Source: CAZNMF01 sp035547155
Lineage (GTDB): Bacteria; Acidobacteriota; Vicinamibacteria; Vicinamibacterales; SCN-69-37
Length of the DNA: 11,516 nucleotides
Assembly: GCA_035547155.1 (NCBI GenBank)
Contig: DASZVJ010000044.1
Coordinates: 1-11,516 of the forward strand
Reading direction: 5' to 3'
The notes beneath the pieces were generated by a model. The model was not told the DNA's origin. It did no database searches and saw only the letters and a list, made by a program, of their open reading frames with translations. Made by a program: the position numbers and the translations under genes. The stretch's first letter is position 1. Every line of letters begins with the position of its first letter. Below are positions 1 through 7,645 of this stretch, piece by piece.

Positions 1-1
1 C

Positions 2-1240
2 ATCGTCTACGGCCGATCCCGCGGGCTCGGGCTCTGGGCGGACGACTTTCAGTGGGTCGATAACGCCTACCACGCGACGACGGCCGACCGCTGGAACCCG
101 TTTCGCCACGGCCACTTCTACCGGCCGCTCGTGGGCGTCTATTTCGACGCCGCCGTCGCGTCCTGCGGCTGGTCGGCGCCGTGCTTTCACACGCTGAATC
201 TCGTCGCGCATTGGCTCACGAGCCTGGCCGTTTGCGCGCTCGCGGCCGCGGTGGCCGACTCGTTCCCCGCCGGCCTGCTGGCTGGCGTGCTATTCGCCGC
301 GCAACCTGGTCCCGTCGAGGCCGTCACGTGGGTCTCCGCCATCAGCGAAGTGCAAGCGACGCTCGCCGTCGTCGTCGCGGTCTGGCTCTTTCATCGCGCC
401 GCGCGTCGCGGCTCGCGCGGTGCGTACGCCGCGTCGATCGTGGCGTACGTCGTCGCGCTGTTGACGCACGAATCAGCGATCGTCGCGCTCCCCTTGATGG
501 CATTGCTGCCATTGGCCGATGGTCCGCAACCGGCCGCGCGCAGACGCGCGCGTCTCCTGCGGCTGATGCCGTATGTCATCGTCACGGCGATCTCGCTCGG
601 TATTGCCGTCGTCGTCAACGCCCGCAACTACGTCGTCACCGAAGGTGAATATCGCGCCGGCCTGCACATCATGACGAACATCGCGCAGGCGCTCGTCTCG
701 CTCGCCGTCGCGCGGCGCAATCTGCTGGGTGTGCTCGTTGTCGTTGCGGCGATGGCCGCGGCCGGGACGATCGCGCCGGCGCGCGTGCGCTATTTCGTCT
801 GGTGGACGGTCGTCGCGCTGGCGCCATTCAGCCTGTTCCGCTTCGGCCTGCCGTCCCGGTATCTCTATCTGGCGGCAGTGGGCTTCGCCTCGATGACGGC
901 TGTCCTGCTGTGGTGGCTGCGCGGATCGCTGATGCGGCGCGGCGCCGTCGGTCTTGCGCTGTGGACGCTCGTCACCATCGGCGTCATCGCGCGCAGCGCG
1001 GTCTTCACGATCCGCAATGTCCGCGTCAGCGCCGCCGCGAGCCGTCCGTTCGACGCGTACGCGGCGGAGATTCTCACGCGTGAGCCTCACCCGAATGCCG
1101 GCGCGACGCTTGCCGTTCCCGCGCCGCCGGCGGCCGTCGGCGAGAACATCGTCGAGACCTTGCTGCGCTGGACGTATCGGGATCCTGAGCTGCGAGTCGA
1201 CATTCAGCCGATGTCCGGCGGAGACGACGGGCCGCGATAG
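2..1240 (+). CDS. GT-C type membrane glycosyltransferase-like protein, 5' partial
   Basis: The reading frame is open from base 2, so the gene begins upstream of the window; the first internal GTG (131) is not the true start. The visible 412 residues begin with the segment around WADDF (residues 12-16), then HFYRPL. This acidic pair followed by an RPL motif is typical of the first periplasmic loop of GT-C/PMT-like glycosyltransferases and TMTC-like proteins, which move sugars from polyprenyl-phosphate donors. A second family-like region, PVEAVTWVSAISE, is followed by a membrane segment and later LLTHESAI, resembling the conserved SKES of these proteins. I count roughly eight hydrophobic segments, separated by short Arg-rich loops, and a short soluble C-terminus (about residues 350-412). 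Substrate is not predictable. The next gene is convergent, 84 bp away. Family placement is from motifs only; a membrane protein of unknown function is the alternative. Confidence 0.75.
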   Translation: MVYGRSRGLGLWADDFQWVDNAYHATTADRWNPFRHGHFYRPLVGVYFDAAVASCGWSAPCFHTLNLVAHWLTSLAVCALAAAVADSFPAGLLAGVLFAAQPGPVEAVTWVSAISEVQATLAVVVAVWLFHRAARRGSRGAYAASIVAYVVALLTHESAIVALPLMALLPLADGPQPAARRRARLLRLMPYVIVTAISLGIAVVVNARNYVVTEGEYRAGLHIMTNIAQALVSLAVARRNLLGVLVVVAAMAAAGTIAPARVRYFVWWTVVALAPFSLFRFGLPSRYLYLAAVGFASMTAVLLWWLRGSLMRRGAVGLALWTLVTIGVIARSAVFTIRNVRVSAAASRPFDAYAAEILTREPHPNAGATLAVPAPPAAVGENIVETLLRWTYRDPELRVDIQPMSGGDDGPR

Positions 1241-1273
1241 ACTCGGGCATTGACTGTCGCGTCCTTGAATTCA

Positions 1274-1300
1274 CCATGGAGACATGGAGGACGTGGAGGC
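1274..1300. repeat. 9-bp imperfect tandem repeat, three units
   Basis: Three consecutive 9-mers read CCATGGAGA, CATGGAGGA and CGTGGAGGC. They lie in the 84-bp gap between the convergent stops at 1240 and 1325. From memory, the pattern resembles the CACGGAG-type intergenic repeats seen in many high-GC environmental bacteria. No T-run hairpin terminator is visible in this gap. Confidence 0.55.
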
Positions 1301-1324
1301 GGCGACCTGGCGAGCCCCGAGCGC

Positions 1325-2656
1325 CTAATCGACGTGAATGGCGAGCGTCACCGTCTTCGAACCGCGCTCGGCGAACCACGTGAAGCCTTCAATCACCAGA
1401 TCGCATACGGCGACATAGTCGCCTGGCTCGGCGATCGGCGGCAGCTGAAACCGGACCGTCACGCGCGTGTCCTGCGCGACATCGTGCGGGAGCTCGACGC
1501 GAAGCCAGTCGAAATCGGCGACGACCGGCGGCTCGCCGGGACGCAGCAAATGGACACCGATGCGCGTCCATCCACGGCCGTCTGCCGGCGCCGACAGCCA
1601 GGTCGTTTCGGCGACATTCGCGATCTCGAGCGTGACGCTCGCCCGCTCGCCTCGCGCGATGTGGATCTCGGCTGGTGTGCGCACGAGCGCGATCCGCGCC
1701 CCTATCGCCTTCGGACTGCTCGTCGTCGGATGCGCGTTGCCCTTGTAGAGCACGAAATAGTGGCCGGTGACGAGCGCGTCGCTCTGAGCCGTCCAGAAGT
1801 CCGCGAAGCCCTTGCCGCGAATGAACGGGCCGAGATCGGTGCACGGAATCTCGTGCAACGCGCCTGCGACAATCAGATGCGCGGCCGCGAAGCCGCAGTC
1901 GACCGCCAACGCGCCGACGTCCTCGGCGACCAACTCGTTCTCGAGCACGCCAAACTTCTCCACCTCGCGCCGCGAGGCTTCGGTCTCTGCGTGCCCGGTC
2001 CCCGGTTCACACATCGCGACCATGCCGTCCGGCCGGAGAATGCGGCACAGCTCCGTCAGGATCTCCCGCTGATTCGGCACGTGATGGAACGCGTCGAAGA
2101 CGATGACCTTGTCACAGCTCGCGTCCGGCAACGGGATGCGATGGCCGTCGTAGACGACGAACTCCGGGGCCACGGCCCAATTGGTCTGCGAGTCGCGCTC
2201 GAACAGCGTGCGGCCGAGATCGAGCGCCGTCTGCGAGACGTCGATCGAAATCGTCTTGCTGCCGAATCGATTCAGGAAATGTGACACCCAGCAGCTGCCG
2301 GCGCCGAACTCGACGACGACGTCGGATCGGCGCACGCGGAGCGCTTGGAGCAGCACACCCAGACTGAAGAGGTATCGCGGAAAGCCGGTCTCGTCTGCGA
2401 ACGGCTTGCCGAGGAGGAACGCGGGATGCTCGAAGCGCACGAAATACTGCTCGGCCGCGTGATTGAGCGCGTCCGTGCGCGCGACCAGTTGGGACGATTC
2501 CCGTGCGCCTCCCGTGTGGCGTCCGCGATCGAATCGCCAGAACGCGGCCCGGAACACGGCATCGAAGGTGTGATGGATGGCGCGCCGTGCATAGGGCACA
2601 CGGGTGACGATGGGGCGAAGCGCGCGCTTCAAGGTCCTTGGAGACATCTCAGCCAT
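1325..2656 (-). CDS. SAM-dependent methyltransferase with C-terminal Ig-like domain
   Basis: This 443-residue protein is a class I methyltransferase. Motif I is VVEFGAGSCWVS (residues 114-125), followed by the acidic ribose-binding residue in ISIDVS (D139). The motif IV region is VIVFDAFHHVPN (184-195), and the ILRPDG motif (206-211) precedes a strand, as in Methyltransf_11/25 proteins. Residues from about 320 to 443 form a separate beta-rich domain with a spaced pattern: ANVAETTW, GWTRIGVHLL, LPHDV, PGDYVAVCDLVIEGFTWF. This resembles the Ig-like/Wzt-C-like domain often fused to polysaccharide-modifying enzymes. Methylation of a surface glycan or lipid-linked sugar is therefore plausible, but the acceptor is not shown. 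There is no signal peptide, so it should be cytoplasmic. No clear Shine-Dalgarno precedes the ATG at 2656; ATG at residue 4 is an alternative start. It follows the esterase gene by 42 bp. Confidence 0.85.
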   Translation of the reverse strand: MAEMSPRTLKRALRPIVTRVPYARRAIHHTFDAVFRAAFWRFDRGRHTGGARESSQLVARTDALNHAAEQYFVRFEHPAFLLGKPFADETGFPRYLFSLGVLLQALRVRRSDVVVEFGAGSCWVSHFLNRFGSKTISIDVSQTALDLGRTLFERDSQTNWAVAPEFVVYDGHRIPLPDASCDKVIVFDAFHHVPNQREILTELCRILRPDGMVAMCEPGTGHAETEASRREVEKFGVLENELVAEDVGALAVDCGFAAAHLIVAGALHEIPCTDLGPFIRGKGFADFWTAQSDALVTGHYFVLYKGNAHPTTSSPKAIGARIALVRTPAEIHIARGERASVTLEIANVAETTWLSAPADGRGWTRIGVHLLRPGEPPVVADFDWLRVELPHDVAQDTRVTVRFQLPPIAEPGDYVAVCDLVIEGFTWFAERGSKTVTLAIHVD

Positions 2657-2698
2657 GGAGGGAGGTCCGAAAGGCTGGCCGATAGTACGTGCGGCCGA

Positions 2699-3745
2699 TT
2701 ATCGCACCCGCGGCGCGTTGAACGATCGCTCGACGGCATCGTTCACGTCGGTCGAGACGGCATGATCCCGCCAGAGCCAACGCATCATCTCCGGCAGCAT
2801 CGGCCCACCCATCCGCTGGCCATGCGTGTTCAGGCCCCACACGTAGTTGACGTCGTAGCCCTTCTCGGTCAGCGCCTGCATCAGCCGCACGTTCTGAAAG
2901 AACCAGTCGCGGCGCGGATCGTACGCGCCGCCGCGTCCCGTGCGATTGTCATTGCGCCCATCCTGCAGAAACACGCGAATCGGCTTCTTCTCGCTCTGCC
3001 GCACGAGGTCCGCGTACGCGTCGCCACCGCGCAGGTTGACGAAGCTGCCGACGATGCTGAGGACTTTGTGGAATCGATCGGGCCGCTGCCACGCCACGGT
3101 GAACGCGGCAATCGCGCCGGAGCTCGCGCCGCCGATACCGCGATCGTCGGGATTTTTCGAGATGTTGTAGTCCTTTTCGATCGCCGGCAAGAGCTCGTCG
3201 ACGACGACGCGCGCGTATTTGTCGTCGAGCGTGTTGTACTCCGTCGGCCGGTTCGTCGTGCGATCGCCCCACTCGGCCGGCGTCGGCTCCGGCTGCTCCG
3301 GCGTGCGGCCAGGATTGATGAAGACGGTGATCATCACCGGAATCTCGCGCCGGTAGATCAGGTTGTCGAGGACGTTCGGCGCGCGCAGCACGCCGCCCAT
3401 GTCCTTGAACGCCTGGCCGTCCTGAAAAATCATCAGGCTCGCCGGCACCGCGGGATCGTACTGCGGCGGCACGTGCACCCAGTACGTGTGCTGCGTGCCT
3501 GGATATGCCTGGCTCGGCAAGGTGAACGGCCCGCGGATCTCGCCCTTCGGCACCTCGTCGTGCGCGAGCGAATCGGGACCGAGCTGGTAGAGCGCGTTGA
3601 CGTCTGGCCCGGCGGCCGGTGTGGCCGGTGCGGCCGGCGGTGCCTGAACGGGCGCCGCGGCAGGCGCCTGCGAGGACGACATCATCACCGACGCGGTCGC
3701 GACGCAGGACACCAGCGCGATGGCGTAGATCAGCGGCTTGATCAT
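2699..3745 (-). CDS. Exported enterochelin-esterase-like alpha/beta hydrolase
   Basis: This 348-residue protein belongs to the esterase D/Fes-like group (Pfam Esterase, PF00756). The N-terminus has a hydrophobic export signal. LVSC at residues 11-14 fits a short lipobox, although signal peptidase I cleavage a little later (near residues 18-28) is equally possible. An Ala/Pro-rich linker of about 20 residues follows. The catalytic core starts near residue 68 with YWVHVPPQYD and LMIFQDGQAF. The nucleophile elbow is GASSG (206-210, Ser208). An acidic residue in LQDGRNDN (D262 or D266) and His308 in NTHGQ complete a likely triad. WFFQNVRLMQALTEKGYD (281-298) is a typical family segment. It probably hydrolyses an ester in the periplasm or at the cell surface; the substrate is unknown and no siderophore genes are nearby. 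The ATG at 3745 is supported by a GGAG 5 nt upstream, inside a repeated hairpin. Confidence 0.88.
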   Translation of the reverse strand: MIKPLIYAIALVSCVATASVMMSSSQAPAAAPVQAPPAAPATPAAGPDVNALYQLGPDSLAHDEVPKGEIRGPFTLPSQAYPGTQHTYWVHVPPQYDPAVPASLMIFQDGQAFKDMGGVLRAPNVLDNLIYRREIPVMITVFINPGRTPEQPEPTPAEWGDRTTNRPTEYNTLDDKYARVVVDELLPAIEKDYNISKNPDDRGIGGASSGAIAAFTVAWQRPDRFHKVLSIVGSFVNLRGGDAYADLVRQSEKKPIRVFLQDGRNDNRTGRGGAYDPRRDWFFQNVRLMQALTEKGYDVNYVWGLNTHGQRMGGPMLPEMMRWLWRDHAVSTDVNDAVERSFNAPRVR

Positions 3746-3747
3746 GG

Positions 3748-3767
3748 GGACTCCGCGACAGAGCCTA
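3748..3767 (-). promoter_or_regulatory. Hairpin leader with embedded Shine-Dalgarno, copy 1
   Basis: On the minus strand this reads TAGGCTCTGTCGCGGAG followed by TCCCC and the ATG at 3745. The GGAG is the likely ribosome binding site, 5 nt from the start. GGCTC can pair with GAGTC using one G-U pair that exists only in the minus-strand RNA, leaving a 7-nt loop. The same 17 bases recur before the start at 5711. Regulation by ribosome-site masking is an inference. Confidence 0.45.
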
Positions 3768-3791
3768 CATCAGCGGCGGCCAAAAATGTGG

Positions 3792-5711
3792 CTAGCGTTC
3801 CGTGCGCGCGAGATAGGCACTCACGCCGCCGCGTGAGGCGACGAGGCGGAATCCCCGATCGTTGTCCAGACGCATGGCGTCCGCGGCATCCGCGAGCACG
3901 ATCCGTGCAGCCGGCGGATTTGCCGCAGGGTCATCGACGGGAAACGCGAACAGCCTCGCCCATCGTTCGTCCATCACGAGAGGCCGGCCCGCCTTGTACA
4001 GGTCCAGGACGACGCCCGCCGACACGAGCCACGCATCCTGCGCGATGTCGACGCGCAAGGGACTCGTCGAGAGACCGTGCGCGCGGAGATCGGCGTCGAT
4101 CGCGACGTACAAATCCCTGGCCGCCGCCCGCTCGGCCGGAAAGGTGGTTTGTTGATGTCGTGCCGCAATGTGGTACGCGCCTTCCACAGCAAAAGCGGCG
4201 ACGAGGAGCGCCGCAACGATGCCGACATGCCGCGCAGCCCACGGCCACGCAAGACGGAATCGCGCGCCGATCCAGATCGCCAGCGCTGATGCGATCGTCG
4301 ACAGCGAGACGATGCCAATCATGACGATCCAGAACGCGAGGTGATCGAACAACTCGCCTCTGGCGCGCACCATGCCCCAGAACGCCGTCGCTGAGGCCAC
4401 CAGACAGACGCCGGCGAGCACGGCGAGAAAGCGGCGTCCGGATCGCGACGCCCACATCGCGCCGAGCGCAACGAGCACGAGCTGAATCATCGCCAACACC
4501 GCGACGGGAATGGACAGCGACGCCGAGGTGAAGATTTCGCCGTCGGCCGCGACGCGCAGCGACGGCCGGAGCACGCCGACGAGCTCCGAGCTGAAAGCCG
4601 CGAGCCCTGCCTGGGCATTCACGCCCGATGCCTCGGTCAGCGACTGCGCCATGCGAACGACGTTGCCGGGCCAGTGCGTGGCTTGCTCGATCGCGGGCGG
4701 CAGCCAGAGAAGCGCGAGGACGGCTGCCGTGCCGACGAGAATCTCGCGCGTCTTGGCCGGCAACGGACGCGCGGTCACCCATCTGACACCACGGCCTGAA
4801 CCGTCCGCGGCACGCTGCACGAGACGATGTGCGATCCGCATCACGCGCGGATGTCGTCGCGAAATGGCGTGACGCACGACAACCAGCGCGATCGCGTACG
4901 CGCACAGCCGATCGAGTGCGTGAACGGTGACGAGATGGCCCGCGACGCTCAGATCGAATCCGCCGAACAGCAAGACCCACGCGATGAGTCCACCGCAGAT
5001 CGCAAGAAGGCCATCGAGCACGCGGACCCACGCGAGCCCGCGGGCGACAGGCTGAACGACGACTCGCGCCGGCACGTGCAGGAGCGCGTACATTGCAACC
5101 GCGGAAAGCACGACGACTGCCGTGACGGGCAGAAACGCCACGTGCGTCTGCACGACGAAGCTCGCGACGAGCGCCAGAGCCGGAAGCATACGCAGCTGTC
5201 CCTCTCCGAGCGCAGCGCTGAGCAGGAGCGCGAGCGCAAACGGCAGCATCGGGGACAAGGGATTCCAGCTGTTCGACAGGAGATCGCCGAAGTCCCAACC
5301 CGGCGTGCGGCTCACTCGAAAATAGAGCATCGCGAGGCACGTCATGAGCGCATAGGCGAGCGACGGCCCGCCGTACCGTCTGGCGACGAACACCATGGTG
5401 GCGATCGAGAGCAGATTCAGTGTCAGTACGGTGATCAGCAGGCTCTCTTCGCGGTCGCCGCTCAGCACGTAGCCAGGCGCGAGCAGGTAGAAATACATCG
5501 GGCCGGGATGATTCCAGCCGAACCTCGAGTACGGCCCGACGGTGAGCGTTCCGTGCGCGGCGTGGAGCGTGTAGATCTCGAGGATGGCCTGGTCGCCGAC
5601 GGGCTGCGTTGGAGGCGCCCATCGAAGACCCGCCTGTAGAGCGACGAACAACAGGATGCAGCAGGCGCCGATCGCGTATCGATTGACGCGGCGTCCGTCT
5701 GAGCGCGGCAA
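3792..5711 (-). CDS. GT-C family-like polytopic membrane protein
   Basis: This 639-residue membrane protein has one N-terminal membrane segment (about residues 12-30), then a periplasmic loop carrying VGDQAILEIYTLH with D40, and GWNHPGPMYFYLLAP (65-79). An early acidic residue after the first helix, followed by an H-P-P-loop and a helix, is characteristic of GT-C glycosyltransferases (GT39/PMT_2-like), where the acidic residue acts in catalysis. SNSWNPLSPMLPF (146-158) is another recognisable loop. About ten further hydrophobic segments extend to about residue 525. The last 110 residues are soluble and probably periplasmic. The donor is presumably a polyprenyl-phosphate sugar; the acceptor is unknown. 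The start is TTG, chosen because no ATG or GTG lies nearby in frame and a GGAG sits 6 nt upstream in a repeated hairpin. The gene follows ilvD by 32 bp. The GT-C assignment is by motif; exact subfamily not recognised. Confidence 0.8.
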   Translation of the reverse strand: MPRSDGRRVNRYAIGACCILLFVALQAGLRWAPPTQPVGDQAILEIYTLHAAHGTLTVGPYSRFGWNHPGPMYFYLLAPGYVLSGDREESLLITVLTLNLLSIATMVFVARRYGGPSLAYALMTCLAMLYFRVSRTPGWDFGDLLSNSWNPLSPMLPFALALLLSAALGEGQLRMLPALALVASFVVQTHVAFLPVTAVVVLSAVAMYALLHVPARVVVQPVARGLAWVRVLDGLLAICGGLIAWVLLFGGFDLSVAGHLVTVHALDRLCAYAIALVVVRHAISRRHPRVMRIAHRLVQRAADGSGRGVRWVTARPLPAKTREILVGTAAVLALLWLPPAIEQATHWPGNVVRMAQSLTEASGVNAQAGLAAFSSELVGVLRPSLRVAADGEIFTSASLSIPVAVLAMIQLVLVALGAMWASRSGRRFLAVLAGVCLVASATAFWGMVRARGELFDHLAFWIVMIGIVSLSTIASALAIWIGARFRLAWPWAARHVGIVAALLVAAFAVEGAYHIAARHQQTTFPAERAAARDLYVAIDADLRAHGLSTSPLRVDIAQDAWLVSAGVVLDLYKAGRPLVMDERWARLFAFPVDDPAANPPAARIVLADAADAMRLDNDRGFRLVASRGGVSAYLARTER

Positions 5712-5714
5712 TGA

Positions 5715-5734
5715 AGGCTCCGCGACAGAGCCTA
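5715..5734 (-). promoter_or_regulatory. Hairpin leader with embedded Shine-Dalgarno, copy 2
   Basis: On the minus strand AGGCTC and GAGCCT form a perfect 6-bp stem around the 7-nt loop TGTCGCG. GGAG overlaps the loop/3' arm junction, 6 nt before the TTG start at 5711. Seventeen consecutive bases are identical to those at 3751-3767. The element fills most of the 32-bp gap after the ilvD stop. It has no T-run, so a terminator role is less likely than a translational leader. Confidence 0.5.
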
Positions 5735-5743
5735 TCTGACCCG

Positions 5744-7627
5744 TCAGCCGAGTGTCGACTCGACCTCGGGCTCGGCGACGCGGCGCAGGCCGCGCAGATC
5801 GCGGACGGCTCCTCGCGACGCGCTCGTCGTCATCGCCGCGTACGCTTCGAGCGCGCGCGAGACGAGACGTGTGCGTGGACCAGGCTTCCAGGCGTCGGCG
5901 CCGCGCGCGTCCACGGCGCGACGGCGGCGCGCGAGATCCGCGTCGCTCAGCGACACGCGCAGCACGCGGCGCGGCACGTCGATCTCGATCGTGTCGCCGT
6001 CCTGCAGCAGCCCAATTGCGCCGCCTTCAGCCGCTTCCGGCGAGATGTGGCCGATCGACAGCCCCGAGCTGCCGCCGGAGAAGCGGCCATCGGTGATGAG
6101 CGCGCAGGATTTCCCGAGTCCCTTCGCCTTCAGATAGCTCGTCGGGTACAGCATCTCCTGCATGCCGGGCCCGCCGCGCGGCCCTTCGTAGCGAATGACG
6201 ACGACGTCGCCGGCGATGATCGTGTCGCCGAGAATCGCGTCGACGGCCGCGTCCTGACTTTCGAAGATGCGCGCGCGGCCGGTGAACACGAGCGACGCGG
6301 GGTCGACGCCCGCCGTCTTCACGATGCAGCCGTCTGCCGCGATGTTGCCGTAGAGCACGGCCAGGCCGCCGTCCTGGCTGAACGCGTGGGCGACGTCACG
6401 AATCGCTCCGCGTTCGCGATCGACGTCGAGCGAGGCATAGCGCGACTGCTGGCTGAACGGCTGCGCCGTGCGCACGCCGCCAGGCGCCGCGCGATAGAGC
6501 GTCTCGATCTCGGCGCGATGCGAGCCCATGACGTCCCAGCGATCGATCGCGTCGCCGAGCGACGACGCATGCACGGTCGGCACGCGACGATGAATCAGGC
6601 CGGCGCGATCGAGCTCGGCCAGGATGCCGATGATGCCGCCGGCGCGATGCACGTCCTCGACGTGCACGGTCTGCGACGAGGGTGCGACCTTGCAGAGGTG
6701 CGGCACGCGGCGCGACAGCCGATCGATGTCCGCCATCGTGAAGGGCACCTCACCCTCCTGCGCGGCGGCGAGCAGGTGCAGCACGGTGTTCGTCGATCCG
6801 CCCATCGCGATGTCGAGCGCCATCGCGTTCTCGAAGGCGTCGAACGTCGCGATCGATCGCGGCAGCGCGGACGCGTCATTGCCCTCGTAGTAGCGGCGCG
6901 CCAAATCGACGATCCGGCGTCCGGCCTCGAGGAACAGCCCGCGCCGATCCGCGTGCGTCGCGAGCAGCGTGCCGTTGCCCGGCAGCGCGAGGCCGATCGC
7001 CTCCATCAGGCAGTTCATCGAGTTGGCGGTGAACATGCCGGAGCACGAGCCGCAGGTCGGACACGCGGATCGCTCCATCGCCGCGACCTGATCGTCGGTC
7101 ACCGACGGGTTCCCGGCGGCGACCATCGCGTCGATCAGATCGACCGATCGGATCGCGTCGCCGACTTTCACCTTGCCCGCCTCCATCGGCCCGCCGGACA
7201 CGAAGATCGCGGGGATATTCAGCCGCAGCGCGGCCATGAGCATGCCGGGCGTGATCTTGTCGCAGTTGGAGATGCACACGAGCGCGTCGGCGCAGTGCGC
7301 GTTGACCATGTACTCGACGGCGTCGGCGATCAACTCGCGCGACGGCAGGCTGTACAGCATGCCGTCATGTCCCATCGCGATGCCGTCGTCGACGGCGATC
7401 GTGTTGAACTCCTTGGCGACGCCGCCGGCCTCCTCGATCTCGCGCGCGACCATCTGACCGAGATCTTTCAAGTGCACGTGGCCGGGCACGAACTGCGTGA
7501 ACGAGTTGGCGACGGCGATGATGGGCTTGTCGAAGTCGCCGTCGTTCATGCCGGTGGCGCGCCAGAGGCTGCGCGCGCCGGCCATGTTGCGGCCGTGCGT
7601 CGTCGTGCGGGAGCGATAAGCGGGCAT
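5744..7627 (-). CDS. ilvD: Dihydroxy-acid dehydratase
   Basis: IlvD converts 2,3-dihydroxy-isovalerate and 2,3-dihydroxy-3-methylvalerate to the 2-keto acids that precede valine and isoleucine, in the cytoplasm. The 627-residue protein starts with YRSRTTTHGRNMAGARSLWR, nearly identical to the E. coli enzyme (616 residues), and stays collinear with it. Visible landmarks are D81 in VDDGIAMGH, C122-D123-K124 in SNCDKITPG (cluster ligand, metal ligand, carbamylated lysine), C195 in CPTCGSCSG (189-197), and S517 in TDGRFSGGSSG. The position where [2Fe-2S] DHADs have their extra cysteine (NECNMHL type) reads NSFTQFVPGH, so this is the E. coli-like, probably oxygen-sensitive [4Fe-4S] form. GAGG lies 9 nt before the ATG. 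The gene is 18 bp after the exported-protein gene and is not next to ilvB, ilvN, ilvC or leu genes. The last 15 or so residues extend beyond the E. coli end. Confidence 0.97.
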   Translation of the reverse strand: MPAYRSRTTTHGRNMAGARSLWRATGMNDGDFDKPIIAVANSFTQFVPGHVHLKDLGQMVAREIEEAGGVAKEFNTIAVDDGIAMGHDGMLYSLPSRELIADAVEYMVNAHCADALVCISNCDKITPGMLMAALRLNIPAIFVSGGPMEAGKVKVGDAIRSVDLIDAMVAAGNPSVTDDQVAAMERSACPTCGSCSGMFTANSMNCLMEAIGLALPGNGTLLATHADRRGLFLEAGRRIVDLARRYYEGNDASALPRSIATFDAFENAMALDIAMGGSTNTVLHLLAAAQEGEVPFTMADIDRLSRRVPHLCKVAPSSQTVHVEDVHRAGGIIGILAELDRAGLIHRRVPTVHASSLGDAIDRWDVMGSHRAEIETLYRAAPGGVRTAQPFSQQSRYASLDVDRERGAIRDVAHAFSQDGGLAVLYGNIAADGCIVKTAGVDPASLVFTGRARIFESQDAAVDAILGDTIIAGDVVVIRYEGPRGGPGMQEMLYPTSYLKAKGLGKSCALITDGRFSGGSSGLSIGHISPEAAEGGAIGLLQDGDTIEIDVPRRVLRVSLSDADLARRRRAVDARGADAWKPGPRTRLVSRALEAYAAMTTSASRGAVRDLRGLRRVAEPEVESTLG

Positions 7628-7645
7628 CGAAAGAGACCTCGACGC

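Noticed and set aside
1250..2284. Plus-strand frame opposite the methyltransferase gene
   Set aside because: Antisense to methyltransferase motifs I and IV and the Ig domain; composition is that of a shadow frame.
2677..2696. GGCCG...CGGCC inverted repeat between the methyltransferase and esterase genes
   Set aside because: Only 5 bp with a 10-nt loop; this is expected by chance at this GC content.
2345..4324. Long open frame on the plus strand (659 codons) across the methyltransferase, esterase and GT-C genes
   Set aside because: It crosses three genes with clear motifs on the other strand and is Arg/His-rich without recognisable features. It is a GC shadow.
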